This document shows, one piece after another, positions 15,580 through 24,369 of a stretch of DNA of 64,000 nt. The stretch is taken from the IMG/VR virus record IMGVR_UViG_3300027893_000003, positions 159,955-223,954 of that record; one strand, given 5' to 3'. Every line of letters starts with the position of its first letter. Position 1 is the stretch's first letter. This DNA is from a virus. The position numbers and the translations under genes were made by a program. The notes under the pieces were generated by a model that made no database searches, was not told where the DNA came from, and was given only the letters and a program-made list of their open reading frames with translations.

Positions 15580-16461
15580 CTAGACAATTACTTCATCTGA
15601 GCTAATGTCAGGAGTGTCATCTTCCTCAATTTGCTCTTTGAAGATTTGAAAGGACTCATACATCTCTTCCATCTCTTCTTTATCCAATCCGCCTGCACCA
15701 GCTATCTTTTGAATAGGAATTTGCTCTTCAATAGCTTCCTCTTCCTCTTCCTCTTCTTCTTCCATTTCTTTGTCGACGTCTAACTCTTCTTCTTCCTCTT
15801 CTTTCTCTTCCTCCGCTTCTTCATCCTGCTCAGCGACGGGTGCAGCTTCCTCTTCCTCTGCTTCCTCGTCTGCTTCTTCCTCTTCCATCTCAGAGATCAG
15901 CTTTTCGATAACTGCATTTTCAACTGAGTCATCTTCCTCGACGACCTGTGACTCTAGTTTTGCAGGCTCAACTTGCCCCTCACCATCTTTACCTTTACGT
16001 GGCGGAAGTTCTTTTTCATCTCCAGAAAGACCAGCAGGCTCCTCGGGAACCATTTGCTCTTCTACTTCCTCAGTCTCTTCCTCTTCCTCTTCCACATCCA
16101 TTTCTTCCTGCTCCATAGCCATCGCATCTTCAGTATCATCTTTGGACTTTTTGACTGATTCTGGTTCATCGGCAAGAGCAGCTTTGTCCTTGCCCACAGT
16201 CACAATATCCTTATTGACGACAGACTCTTCTTCATCAAGGGATATGGTAACGCCTTCATCCTGTTCCTGCTTAAAATAATACCTTTCAAGGATTGATGCG
16301 GCATCTTTGTGGGTGGGTAGTTCGCCATCGCCCTTATAACTGAGTATAGGATCGAGGAATGGACCCAACGTATCTACATTTTTCGGAGTATCGGTATAAT
16401 CCGAAAGAGCCTCCTTCAGTAAGTTAGCATACGATACCTTTTTAGTTTTTTTCTCGCTCAT
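15580..16461 (-). CDS. Glu-rich acidic protein, candidate scaffold
   Basis: Product of 293 aa. The N-terminal 75 residues look folded (YANLLKEALSDYTDTPKN); residues 105-245 are extremely acidic with long Glu runs; the C-terminal 45 residues are again less biased. Composition and its place just before the head genes suggest a scaffold or an internal head protein. It is monocistronic, with a terminator after it and a GAACAAAAAATAAA motif before it, and its codon use is richer in G+C than its neighbours, which points to high expression. No homologue recognised. Confidence 0.55.
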   Translation of the reverse strand: MSEKKTKKVSYANLLKEALSDYTDTPKNVDTLGPFLDPILSYKGDGELPTHKDAASILERYYFKQEQDEGVTISLDEEESVVNKDIVTVGKDKAALADEPESVKKSKDDTEDAMAMEQEEMDVEEEEEETEEVEEQMVPEEPAGLSGDEKELPPRKGKDGEGQVEPAKLESQVVEEDDSVENAVIEKLISEMEEEEADEEAEEEEAAPVAEQDEEAEEEKEEEEEELDVDKEMEEEEEEEEEAIEEQIPIQKIAGAGGLDKEEMEEMYESFQIFKEQIEEDDTPDISSDEVIV

Positions 16462-16519
16462 AATAATTCCTCCCTAATCTTTTTTTCCTCCTCAAAGGTT
16501 TTATTATCTTCTCAAATTG

Positions 16520-16533
16520 TTTATTTTTTGTTC
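16520..16533 (-). promoter_or_regulatory. Minus-strand GAACAAAATA motif
   Basis: GAACAAAAAATAAA on the minus strand, about 60 nt before the start of the acidic scaffold candidate; one of ten copies. Confidence 0.5.
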
Positions 16534-16567
16534 TTTATTTGGTTGGTATTTGCAGTAAGATATAATC

Positions 16568-18079
16568 TCATATTGTCATACCCTGGAAAGCAATGTCATC
16601 CATAGGAGTTGTACCAATACGAGATTCTGCTCTTTCTTCCTTTGATACAGCAACAACGTTTCCATTTACAAATTTATATTTATCAAAATTAGCATGAAAG
16701 TCTATAGCTACATTTGATTTTCCACTTCTGTTTTTTCCAACAAATACATGAACTTTGCTTTCCTCTGTAACATTTCTAGCAAGTAATGCCACAAAATCAG
16801 CATGCTCGACTTTCTTGATTGACTCAGATATCATACCAAGATGAAGCTCTCTTGCATTGTTTATTCCATCATAAACTTGACGACCCAATTGACTAGCTGT
16901 AATTACTGGAATTTTATAATAACTTGAGATACCTTTAAGAGATAGAGCAATGTGACCTAACTCTATCCTATAATATTCATGTCTACGATCTGGTCTGAGC
17001 AAATCAAGATAATCAACATATAAACCTTTAATAGATTCCTGACCATATTCAGAAATTGCATCATTCACAATAGGCATGAGATCATTAGGGGTAATTGAAT
17101 ATGCAGGAAAGAATTTCATAATTATTGTACTGCCTTTTTGCTTGAGTTTTTCAATTATTGCTTTCCTTATATCCATCCCCTTCTTCACATCATCAACTGC
17201 TTGCGCAGTTGTTCTATCATATAATGGTTGATATGTTCTTAAATATGCATCACTCAAAGAATTCTCAAGAGTGATATAAATATAAACCCTTTCGATCTCA
17301 TCTCCTTGATAACATCCATCTAATACGGGATCAAATATGGTTGCAGAATTAATTATCATGTTATTTATTAAAGTTGATTTCCCTGCACTGGTCCCCCCAC
17401 CAAAAATATATAATCTTTCTGTCTCAAAACCTCCATTCATAACATCAGCATCAAAAACTCTAAAACCAGTTGAAACTTTATTCTTACTTGTATATTTATC
17501 AACTATCTCTTCTAAGATAGGAGTATGATCATCTTTAATAAAATCTAGAGAAGCAGATGCTTCAATATCTGAACTTCGACTGTGTTCCATTACATTTACA
17601 TATAATCTTTTTATCTCACCCTCATAATTCGTTACTAAATCATCAATTGCTTCGAAAGAACCATCTTTAATTAACTCAACTAATCTAACTAGTTCATTAT
17701 AATTTGAAAACATTGAGGCTGCTTTTCTATGTATTCTTATATGATCTATATTTCTTGCAATCTCTTGACTAACCAGTTCTTCACTAGACTTTGCTTCGAG
17801 AAAATCTTTTAAACCTGAATATTTCTTACCCATACCAGTCAGGCTAGAGATTATTGCATCATTACTCCTTCCTTCAAGTCTAAGTGAGCAAACTCTCTTA
17901 AGACAATCCCATTTATTTCTTGAGGTAACTGGGATACCCGTATTATCTTTCCCTTCGAAGAAATCGAGAATCTCTAAAATGTCTCGAGATATTGTATTAT
18001 CTCTTCTAACTTTTGTTCCTTCGGGAGATTTGCAAAATAATACTGAGAAGCAAACATTAAGAAATGCCTCTGTTATCAT
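16568..18079 (-). CDS. Replicative DNA helicase, DnaB/T4 gp41 type
   Basis: Product of 503 aa. Walker A is GGGTSAGKST (residues 227-236), Walker B is GLYVDYLDLL (352-361), the sensor motif is ITASQLGRQ (393-401) and an arginine-finger-like KNRSGKS is near residue 449. It would unwind the phage fork as a hexamer with the polymerase at 26039. The N-terminal 190 residues are helical and diverged from bacterial DnaB. Overlaps the upstream zinc-knuckle gene by ATGA. Confidence 0.85.
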   Translation of the reverse strand: MITEAFLNVCFSVLFCKSPEGTKVRRDNTISRDILEILDFFEGKDNTGIPVTSRNKWDCLKRVCSLRLEGRSNDAIISSLTGMGKKYSGLKDFLEAKSSEELVSQEIARNIDHIRIHRKAASMFSNYNELVRLVELIKDGSFEAIDDLVTNYEGEIKRLYVNVMEHSRSSDIEASASLDFIKDDHTPILEEIVDKYTSKNKVSTGFRVFDADVMNGGFETERLYIFGGGTSAGKSTLINNMIINSATIFDPVLDGCYQGDEIERVYIYITLENSLSDAYLRTYQPLYDRTTAQAVDDVKKGMDIRKAIIEKLKQKGSTIIMKFFPAYSITPNDLMPIVNDAISEYGQESIKGLYVDYLDLLRPDRRHEYYRIELGHIALSLKGISSYYKIPVITASQLGRQVYDGINNARELHLGMISESIKKVEHADFVALLARNVTEESKVHVFVGKNRSGKSNVAIDFHANFDKYKFVNGNVVAVSKEERAESRIGTTPMDDIAFQGMTI

Positions 18080-18435
18080 CCTTTCTCCTTCCCAAGCAAT
18101 TCTGAAATTATCATTTCATCAATCTCCATTGCAATTTTGTTACTCATTGCTTGAATAATTTCTTTTTCAATATCTACTTGTGCTTTTAGAAACGTTGTTT
18201 TTCCGTGCATCCTTGGATAATTAATAGCAACTCCTTTTGTCTTTATATCAATGACTCCGGAAGTATCTATATTTACCTTTCTTCTCTTTCCAACAATATT
18301 CTCGACCCAATCCAGATGTCCATCTCCGTCGCACTTTGGACACATAGATAGAAAAGCTTGATTATTCTTATTACAGCGGTAGTACATTCCTGTACCATCA
18401 CATTTATCACACTTATATCTCTCATACTCGTTCAT
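18076..18435 (-). CDS. Zinc-knuckle protein with LDWVENIVGK motif
   Basis: Product of 119 aa. Two DnaJ-like knuckles, CDKCDGTG (residues 9-16) and CPKCDGDG (32-39), are followed at once by HLDWVENIVGKR. The C-terminal half is helical and may be a partner-binding domain. It is one of five paralogues between 18.0 and 20.6 kb with the same two knuckles and the same LDW-EN-VGK signature. Zinc binding is likely; function is unknown. Confidence 0.6.
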   Translation of the reverse strand: MNEYERYKCDKCDGTGMYYRCNKNNQAFLSMCPKCDGDGHLDWVENIVGKRRKVNIDTSGVIDIKTKGVAINYPRMHGKTTFLKAQVDIEKEIIQAMSNKIAMEIDEMIISELLGKEKG

Positions 18436-18697
18436 ATATCATCCTATGTAACCAGTCGAAGATCTTTCTTGCGTATGATTTGTCTCGCCAATATTGCTGA
18501 GGCATTCTAGGATCAGGTCCAACTATATTTCTAATCCAGTCAACCTTTCCAGCAGTACCACAAAGGGGACAAGAAAGTGTTTCCTTAACTCCCCATTTGG
18601 GTTTTCGATATATATAACCGGAACCTTTGCAATACGGGCAGATAAGTTCGCCCTCATTCAGTTTTAACTTTATCCACCGCCACAACGATACCATCAT
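18422..18697 (-). CDS. Zinc-knuckle paralogue with VDWIRNIVG motif
   Basis: Product of 91 aa with CPYCKGSG and CPLCGTAG knuckles and then KVDWIRNIVG, the diverged version of the shared signature. Overlaps the genes on both sides in other frames. The start is uncertain since no good ribosome site precedes the two N-terminal Met codons. Confidence 0.55.
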   Translation of the reverse strand: MMVSLWRWIKLKLNEGELICPYCKGSGYIYRKPKWGVKETLSCPLCGTAGKVDWIRNIVGPDPRMPQQYWRDKSYARKIFDWLHRMIYERV

Positions 18698-19112
18698 AAA
18701 GAGCCTGCCTCGCTTTCGCCTCTACTTCTTCTATGGTTTTATATATCTCTTTTCGTGCTTCATCAGGAGGAGTCATTAAATTTCCAAATATTTTTGCGTA
18801 TGGAGTTTTCATCATTTCTTCATGCTTTTCCATCTCTTTATCAATTTCACTTATAACTCTTACCCTCCACATTTGCAATACTGCATCTATAATAGCTTTT
18901 GGACTATCTTCAAGACCTTCTCTAAACCCTTCTTCATTTGTCAAGTACATAATCCAGAATTTGAAAGATACTAAAGCAAGACCTCCAAGGAATTCTGACC
19001 ATAAATAGTAGAAGGGATTATCATAATTTTTTGACCCGGCTATCTTTTCTGCAAAATATCTAGCGGCATCGTCCTTAATCGACTCTTTTGACTTTTCCTG
19101 TTTCTCTGTCAT
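18654..19112 (-). CDS. Hypothetical protein, 152 aa
   Basis: Helical protein with one moderately hydrophobic stretch (residues 40-60, FLGGLALVSFKFWIMYL). The start at 19112 is preferred because GGGAG lies about 10 nt upstream. It sits between zinc-knuckle genes, and overlaps of 44 and 38 nt suggest translational coupling. No family recognised. Confidence 0.5.
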   Translation of the reverse strand: MTEKQEKSKESIKDDAARYFAEKIAGSKNYDNPFYYLWSEFLGGLALVSFKFWIMYLTNEEGFREGLEDSPKAIIDAVLQMWRVRVISEIDKEMEKHEEMMKTPYAKIFGNLMTPPDEARKEIYKTIEEVEAKARQALYDGIVVAVDKVKTE

Positions 19113-19425
19113 ATTTAAAAACACTCCCATATTTGGGTCTTTGCCTCTTACCTACAGCATTCTCGACCCAATCTAGTTTTCCTGCTCCATTACATTTCTC
19201 ACAATCCTTGACCCAGTAACTTCTAACATATGGTTGAGTATACGGCCATTCACCTTTCCTTTTTTGGATAACTCCCCAACCATTACAAGTATCACATATT
19301 AATTCACCTTCTTCTAAATCAAGTCCAGTTGCTTTAAGTGAGCAAACTGACTCCATCTTATTTTCTTTATGATTCTGAGATAATCTTAAATCGTTTTTTG
19401 ACTCTTCTTGGTTTGTCACTATCAT
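19075..19425 (-). CDS. Zinc-knuckle paralogue with LDWVENAVGK motif
   Basis: CDTCNGWG and CEKCNGAG knuckles are separated by an aromatic-rich stretch and followed by KLDWVENAVGKRQ. Start chosen at 19425 (MIVTNQ) after GTGGGGAAAC; an earlier Met lies deeper in the neighbouring gene and a later one at 19356 lacks a ribosome site. The pre-knuckle leader is longer than in its paralogues. Confidence 0.5.
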   Translation of the reverse strand: MIVTNQEESKNDLRLSQNHKENKMESVCSLKATGLDLEEGELICDTCNGWGVIQKRKGEWPYTQPYVRSYWVKDCEKCNGAGKLDWVENAVGKRQRPKYGSVFKYDRETGKVKRVD

Positions 19426-19660
19426 GTTTCCCCACAACATTCTCAACCCAATCTAATTTACCCTCCCCCTTACAAGTAGGGCATTGTTTATCAACTATAT
19501 AGCAATCTTCCTCAATAAATTTACATAGACCATCTGTAAGAGGAGAACGGAATTGCTTCTCCTTTACCAAACCACTACCATCACAATGATCACAAAAAAC
19601 CTCGCCTATTTCTAGGCGAGGTCTTATCCTTTTTACTCGATACTTTTTTACTTTAACCAT
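19367..19660 (-). CDS. Zinc-knuckle paralogue with LDWVENVVGK motif
   Basis: Product of 97 aa: basic N-terminus, CDHCDGSG knuckle near residue 22, CPTCKGEG near residue 60, then KLDWVENVVGK and a basic tail. It starts inside the last codons of the endolysin gene, so the two are probably translated together. Confidence 0.55.
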   Translation of the reverse strand: MVKVKKYRVKRIRPRLEIGEVFCDHCDGSGLVKEKQFRSPLTDGLCKFIEEDCYIVDKQCPTCKGEGKLDWVENVVGKHDSDKPRRVKKRFKIISES

Positions 19661-20240
19661 ATTGTTTCGCTACTTTAAGGCGCTTAGACCATCCTCTCAT
19701 ATATTTTTCCAACTTTGGATTATTCTTGGATATGCTTGCGTATCTAGCTCCCTGAAATACATTCAACCACAGAAGAACTAATTCAGGCGGATCATAACTT
19801 AAAAGAGTTTTAAGAGCCTTAATTGTATTCTTGCCAACATCTCCATCTTCAGAAATATCTGCATAAAGATGACCTTCTCTATTTAGAAGGTTAAGAGTCT
19901 GTTGTAGAAACATTGATGCCCAATAAACTCCCATATTCACCCCAGTATCAAACATCTCAATTGCAATATCATCATCTGGAATCAAATCTCCACAAAGATG
20001 ATCCCAGAAAGTTATCTTATAAAATTCTTTGATGCATTCTTGTAAATCTTCATCACCATCTAGATTCTTTGGGAAGTTGGGTTCATTTTTCTTCTTGTCA
20101 ATTACTGCCCAACCTCTCCAAGTTGGATGACGATCTCTTGCAACACCTTTATAAGTCTCTCCACCTGGATCATCTGGATCATGCACATATCCGCCTTCGT
20201 GACCCATTGTCACTTCAAATGCCTTGTCAAAATCTGCCAT
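19653..20240 (-). CDS. Endolysin, glycoside hydrolase family 108 (N-acetylmuramidase)
   Basis: Product of 195 aa. The N-terminus carries the GH108 hallmark GHEGGYVHDPDDPGGETYKG, with the catalytic Glu in HEGGY; FDTGVNMGVYWASMFLQQTL is the second conserved region and the C-terminal peptidoglycan-binding-3-like part follows. It would cut peptidoglycan glycan strands. The start at 20240 follows AAGAAGGAGCAAAAA; no signal peptide, so it would depend on another release route. Flanked on both sides by zinc-knuckle paralogues. Confidence 0.85.
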   Translation of the reverse strand: MADFDKAFEVTMGHEGGYVHDPDDPGGETYKGVARDRHPTWRGWAVIDKKKNEPNFPKNLDGDEDLQECIKEFYKITFWDHLCGDLIPDDDIAIEMFDTGVNMGVYWASMFLQQTLNLLNREGHLYADISEDGDVGKNTIKALKTLLSYDPPELVLLWLNVFQGARYASISKNNPKLEKYMRGWSKRLKVAKQYG

Positions 20241-20610
20241 TTTTTGCTCCTTCTTTTGGGTTTGCGAGCGTAAACCAAGTTTTTCCATTATAGATTTTAA
20301 GAACGTCCTTATCCTTATCATAGAATGCTGTCCCCTCCTCTAGTTTTGGTGGGGGATCTCCAGCTATGATACCGGTTACTGCTCTTGGTCTCCAATCACA
20401 ATCATCACTTCTATTCTCTTCTCTTTTTCCAACTATATTTTCAATCCAATCGAGTTTCCCGTGTCCAAGACACACTGGACATTTAAGGAAAGGAGTACGA
20501 AGCAATTCATCCTCATTTAGAATACGCCCCCAACCATTACATGGTTTACACAAATATTCACCCTTTTGGAGATTTATATTTGGGTTTACTTTATCTACAA
20601 AAGGTCTCAT
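20227..20610 (-). CDS. Zinc-knuckle paralogue with LDWIENIVGK motif and C-terminal extension
   Basis: Product of 127 aa: CKPCNGWG and CPVCLGHG knuckles, KLDWIENIVGKRE, then an extension (FYDKDKDVLKIYNGKTWFTL) resembling short beta-repeat segments of phage structural proteins. The start at 20610 overlaps the DpdA stop as TAATG and follows GAGG. The extension is not seen in the other four paralogues. Confidence 0.55.
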   Translation of the reverse strand: MRPFVDKVNPNINLQKGEYLCKPCNGWGRILNEDELLRTPFLKCPVCLGHGKLDWIENIVGKREENRSDDCDWRPRAVTGIIAGDPPPKLEEGTAFYDKDKDVLKIYNGKTWFTLANPKEGAKNGRF

Positions 20611-22016
20611 TAGAACCTCAATGGACAAGATGAATCTAGGTGAATAAATTCATCTTTTGCTAGAAATCTTTTGACTACGTATTCACAATATTCTTCATCA
20701 AGAGTTGTTAGCATATCTAGAGACCTTATTAAACTGTTTGTCTTTGCTTTCTGCTTTCTTGTTATTCTTTCATGATTAAACTTTCTCGTTACTAATTCTA
20801 CACCCCTATTAAACTCTTCCAACTGTCTGGCCTCATATAGTGGATATAATTCATCTGTGCGTTGTTTTGAAACTTCTTGTATTTGTCTCATTGATTCTAA
20901 GGAGTACAACATAGAGTAGATTTTTACAACGTCGTGAAAAGTTCCCTCTCCATCTTTTTGATAAATATCTGAGGCTTCATTTAGAGATAATTGTTTGAAA
21001 CCATATCTATTGGCCATATTATTTAATTCTGTACTATAAGCATCAATTACTCGTCTGTTATTCCTACCGAATCTTCTATTGAGATAGGATGTTTTTATAT
21101 ACATCTTTACAACCATATCATTAACCCTATCATAAACTAATATATACCTTGCTCTATTCAACTGTTTAAAGGCCGCTCCAGCTGAATCGTATGATATAGT
21201 TAGATCTATATTATGAACCTTCTTAACATGAGTTTTGAAGAACTCATAGAAAAATATATCTCTAGGATTTCCAATTCCAAGAACATGAAAATGTAAATAA
21301 TTCCTTTTATTTCTTTTTGCTTCGTTTAGTAGAGGAATTAAAGGAATAATATAAGTGATACATGGAGTGACAGAATCAGATGAAAGGTTTGCAACCATAC
21401 CTCCAGTTCCATGGTGCTCAAATTCAACAAATAAATTATCATCCCGCATAATTTTCATAAATATATCCCAAAGAGCAGGAGTTCTAAAATGGTGAATATA
21501 AATTAACTTATTTCTTATAGCCTTTGGAAAACTGGCGGCCTTAGTATAAGACATATAATTCCACTTATAGATATCATCAAACGTCTCAAAGAATTTTGGA
21601 TGACCCCCTTGACCAGGAGGTAGGTCTAATACAAATGCTCGATCATAGACATCTTGATGTCTTTCTAAGAAGTCATGATATATCTCAAAAAGTCCTTTCG
21701 TTTGCTCTAAATCCAAATCTCCCACACTAACCTGAAATCCACCAGAGTCTACAACTAATTCAGAGTGGCCAAATATTGTACCCTGTTTCATACCTCTTAA
21801 CATTTCTGCTTCATTATCAGCATATCCCTTCATATTCTTTCTTTTTCGAAGGTTTTGACCAAAAGAATGCAGAAATGTATTGCAGGTTTTATCAAAGAAA
21901 TCGGATAAAGTATCACGAGTGAAATGATTATCAAAACCTCTCTCAGGGTCCCTATAGAAATTCTCTAATATATTATTTAGAGTTTGGACACCCGCACAAA
22001 TATAATCTGACCGCAT
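20610..22016 (-). CDS. dpdA: DpdA-type DNA 7-deazaguanine transglycosylase
   Basis: Product of 468 aa, related to tRNA-guanine transglycosylases. VVDSGGFQVS (about residues 88-97) is the conserved DSGGFQ substrate motif; FHVLGIGNPRDIFFYEFF and the following TISYDSAGAAF match the second-half region with the catalytic Asp. In phages, DpdA swaps guanine in DNA for a 7-deazaguanine, which blocks restriction enzymes. QueE at 24370 and QueC at 37469 supply the precursor pathway, strongly supporting DpdA over a tRNA enzyme. Extra C-terminal 150 residues are helical and basic. Ribosome site ATAGGAGTG, with a GAACAAAT motif upstream. Confidence 0.85.
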   Translation of the reverse strand: MRSDYICAGVQTLNNILENFYRDPERGFDNHFTRDTLSDFFDKTCNTFLHSFGQNLRKRKNMKGYADNEAEMLRGMKQGTIFGHSELVVDSGGFQVSVGDLDLEQTKGLFEIYHDFLERHQDVYDRAFVLDLPPGQGGHPKFFETFDDIYKWNYMSYTKAASFPKAIRNKLIYIHHFRTPALWDIFMKIMRDDNLFVEFEHHGTGGMVANLSSDSVTPCITYIIPLIPLLNEAKRNKRNYLHFHVLGIGNPRDIFFYEFFKTHVKKVHNIDLTISYDSAGAAFKQLNRARYILVYDRVNDMVVKMYIKTSYLNRRFGRNNRRVIDAYSTELNNMANRYGFKQLSLNEASDIYQKDGEGTFHDVVKIYSMLYSLESMRQIQEVSKQRTDELYPLYEARQLEEFNRGVELVTRKFNHERITRKQKAKTNSLIRSLDMLTTLDEEYCEYVVKRFLAKDEFIHLDSSCPLRF

Positions 22017-22034
22017 ATTACACTCCTATCTCGA

Positions 22035-22049
22035 TTTTTTTATTTGTTC
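22035..22049 (-). promoter_or_regulatory. Minus-strand GAACAAAT motif
   Basis: GAACAAATAAAAAAA on the minus strand, about 20 nt before the dpdA start. Confidence 0.5.
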
Positions 22050-22107
22050 CATATTATAAAAAAATATTCTTGGTAAGTCAAGCATAAAATGGAATAGGTT
22101 TAACGGG

Positions 22108-22569
22108 TTAGTACTTACCAGGAAGATTTATAATATAGAACCTATTGTCGAGATATTTCCTAAGGATCGGTTTCACTTCGGAAAGCCACTTAAGTTTTCC
22201 ATTGTGACAACCAGGTCTTGGTAGGATCACTTTTTGCCAACCCATTTCATCGGTCAATTTTACAAGTTGTTTTGCTGAAGATTCAAGCAGATTTATATCT
22301 GCTTTCTCCCACCAATTATGTTTAACTGGAAAAGATAAAATGAATGTATTCTCTAATTTCCAAATAATCTGAACTATATTTCCTTTCTCTTTAATTAAAC
22401 CTCCCAAGGATTTATCAATACCATCAAATTTATCTCTTGCTTGTTTAGCGTTTCCAGCTCCCATTACACAACAACCATTCTTTTTTACAAATCCATTTGT
22501 GGTAAGACATATTGCATCAGCGAGTTTGACCACCTTTTCGCTGAACATGTCTGCCACTATTTCGTTCAT
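22108..22569 (-). CDS. Macrodomain protein (ADP-ribose binding)
   Basis: Product of 153 aa, nearly all macrodomain: IVADMFSEKVVKLADAICLT, then CCVMGAGNAKQARDKF, the ADP-ribose-binding loop, and PRPGCHNGKLKW near the C-terminus, the second loop. Macrodomains bind or hydrolyse ADP-ribose derivatives. In phages such proteins may process ADP-ribose phosphate from nucleotide metabolism or undo host ADP-ribosylation-based defence; which applies here is not decidable. Start at 22569 is set by AAAGGAAAAAGA. Confidence 0.75.
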   Translation of the reverse strand: MNEIVADMFSEKVVKLADAICLTTNGFVKKNGCCVMGAGNAKQARDKFDGIDKSLGGLIKEKGNIVQIIWKLENTFILSFPVKHNWWEKADINLLESSAKQLVKLTDEMGWQKVILPRPGCHNGKLKWLSEVKPILRKYLDNRFYIINLPGKY

Positions 22570-22681
22570 TCTTTTTCCTTTCGTTGTACTTTTGAATATT
22601 CTCTTCAATCTCTTTAAGCAAATAAGGAGGGCCGCTTAAATGTGGTGCAATTAATCTTTGTAACATTGTGCCTTTAATCAT
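22517..22681 (-). CDS. Small hypothetical protein, 54 aa
   Basis: Frame starting 3 nt after the thymidylate synthase homologue, behind TAAGGGGGAATAATT, and ending inside the macrodomain gene by a 53-nt overlap in another frame. Basic, with LLKEIEENIQKYNERKKNER in the middle. The ribosome site and tight spacing support it; no function can be suggested. Confidence 0.45.
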   Translation of the reverse strand: MIKGTMLQRLIAPHLSGPPYLLKEIEENIQKYNERKKNERNSGRHVQRKGGQTR

Positions 22682-22683
22682 AA

Positions 22684-23547
22684 TTATTCCCCCTTAAACA
22701 TAAAACCCTCTTCTTTCATTCTGACGCATTTGGCCAGATCAAAAGCATAATCATAAATATGGAGACCTTTAGATGCACAAACTATTTCTCCATCGTCAAC
22801 TCCAATTTCTGCTGCCATATATTCTTTCAATAATTGGATCGCTGCTAAGTTTGCAGGGAAACCATTCCATAAATCCCACGATCTAAAATAAGGGAAAAAA
22901 TGTAACTTATTGTCTTGAACTCTTGTATCAATATGTCTTAAACACGGTGGATCTTTTAAAACAATATCACTTGGACTAGCAACCTGTAAAACCATCTGAT
23001 TATTTCTATGACCTTTATTTTTATAAGTCCATATTACCCAATTAACTTGACTCAAAAACCACATCTCATTTCCTCGAGAATCAAATTCTAAAGGAACAAC
23101 CTCTCGATTATCCCAACAAGCATCAGTATAGACTAAACACTCTTCATCTGTTTTATGACCGTCTAAAAACTCTTTTCTTCTATAGTAGTAATCAAGAGGC
23201 ATAGAGACTTTATTTATTCTCTGTCCGTAAGTATATGATTCTTTCTCAGAAACTAAATCAGTCATTAAATATGGTAAGTAGTCATCTAAATAATCATCAG
23301 CAACAGGATTAGGTATCCCATATTGCTCTGGTATCCTAGGGAGTAATCTACTACTATCGGGTAAATACATATGTTCTTTATTTCCTGGATCTTTTATTCC
23401 AACTACAACATAATCAAATTCAAGTCGCTTCTGACCAGCATATGAGCCTTGGTCAATCTTGAAAACTCGCCCATTTTCAATCATTTCAAATAATGTTCTA
23501 AACCATGCATCTTCGAGTGTTGTTGCTTCTATTTTCACTATATTCAT
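22684..23547 (-). CDS. Thymidylate synthase family protein
   Basis: Product of 287 aa. The C-terminal half carries the family core: PPCLRHIDTR with the catalytic Cys (about residue 206), then FFPYFRSWDLWNGFPANLAA, matching the R-S-D and G-x-P-x-N-L substrate-binding region, and KGLHIYDYA. A standard PCHxxxQF is replaced by PCLRHID, as in diverged archaeal and phage members, so the substrate could be dUMP or dCMP and the product methylated or hydroxymethylated. With the dCMP deaminase at 31831 a dTMP-supply role is the simplest reading. Confidence 0.75.
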   Translation of the reverse strand: MNIVKIEATTLEDAWFRTLFEMIENGRVFKIDQGSYAGQKRLEFDYVVVGIKDPGNKEHMYLPDSSRLLPRIPEQYGIPNPVADDYLDDYLPYLMTDLVSEKESYTYGQRINKVSMPLDYYYRRKEFLDGHKTDEECLVYTDACWDNREVVPLEFDSRGNEMWFLSQVNWVIWTYKNKGHRNNQMVLQVASPSDIVLKDPPCLRHIDTRVQDNKLHFFPYFRSWDLWNGFPANLAAIQLLKEYMAAEIGVDDGEIVCASKGLHIYDYAFDLAKCVRMKEEGFMFKGE

Positions 23548-24092
23548 CGCCAGCTCCTAGGCGGTGGAGTTGTACTCGTTGTTGAAGTAGCAGGCCATGT
23601 GGTAGTTGTTCTGGGAAACTGATTTTTCTCAAAATCTATTCTTAATTCCTGTATTTTTTCAAAGAATTCAAACTTATCATCTATATCAATTGGGTCTCTT
23701 TGCTCAACAATCTCGTCATCATCAACTATTGTAACCTTTTCACACTCCTTACAAATAACCAATTTTTTATTTACATTATCACCCTTTATATGACTCCATG
23801 ACCATTTACGCACAACTTCTATCCATTCAATACTGCCACAAGGACAAAAAACTTTGTGAAACCATTCAAGGGTTTCTGCTAGAGGTCCAGTAGAAGGATC
23901 ATAAGGCCATGCTGTACTAAAACTATGGCTATGACTATGCCCCGGTACCGCATGAGTATGACCTTGCGTAACTCCAGTATAGGAATGACCATGACCCATA
24001 CTATGGTTATGAGAAACCACTTGGGAATTTACTGGTCCTCCATTAAGGGCCTCTTTTGCTTTTCTAATCTTCTCTTTTACTTTCTTAAGCAT
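23544..24092 (-). CDS. Hypothetical protein with His-rich and zinc-ribbon-like regions
   Basis: Product of 182 aa. Residues 28-60 are strikingly His-rich (SHNHSMGHGHSYTGVTQGHT), followed by a CPCG...CKEC pair (about residues 86 and 118) that could form a zinc ribbon, and a Thr/Pro-rich C-terminus. Metal binding is likely. It overlaps thymidylate synthase by ATGA and the co-chaperonin by one base. Confidence 0.55.
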   Translation of the reverse strand: MLKKVKEKIRKAKEALNGGPVNSQVVSHNHSMGHGHSYTGVTQGHTHAVPGHSHSHSFSTAWPYDPSTGPLAETLEWFHKVFCPCGSIEWIEVVRKWSWSHIKGDNVNKKLVICKECEKVTIVDDDEIVEQRDPIDIDDKFEFFEKIQELRIDFEKNQFPRTTTTWPATSTTSTTPPPRSWR

Positions 24093-24355
24093 TACTCTCT
24101 TACAACTCCATAGATTTCACCATATGCTAATACTTTATAAAGTTTTCCTTTATAAAGAATATCTTGCCCTCCGGCCCTATGGCACATAATAATATCATTG
24201 GGTTTAATCGTCTCAATTGTTTCTCCAACAGACATTACTTTTCCATTAATTTGTGGATTTTTAGTGGCTGTATCAGGAACAATTATTCCAGCTTCAGTTT
24301 TTGGTTCTTCTTTTAGAACTTCAACTACCACTTTATCCATCACTGCTTGAATCAT
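24092..24355 (-). CDS. GroES-like co-chaperonin
   Basis: Product of 87 aa, the usual GroES length. It has the fold pattern DKVVVEVLKEE, the mobile-loop region EAGIIVPDTAT, GKVMSVGE and a YKGKLYKVLAYGEIYGVV end. In T4-like phages the analogue gp31 replaces GroES to let host GroEL fold the capsid protein, a likely role here. Ribosome site AGAGGAGAAGAGA. Confidence 0.8.
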   Translation of the reverse strand: MIQAVMDKVVVEVLKEEPKTEAGIIVPDTATKNPQINGKVMSVGETIETIKPNDIIMCHRAGGQDILYKGKLYKVLAYGEIYGVVRE

Positions 24356-24369
24356 TCTCTTCTCCTCTC

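Noticed and set aside
15770-16279. Ser-rich 169-codon frame on the plus strand
   Set aside because: It is the complement of the Glu-rich region of the gene at 15580 (GAA/GAG read as TTC/CTC shifts to Ser codons).
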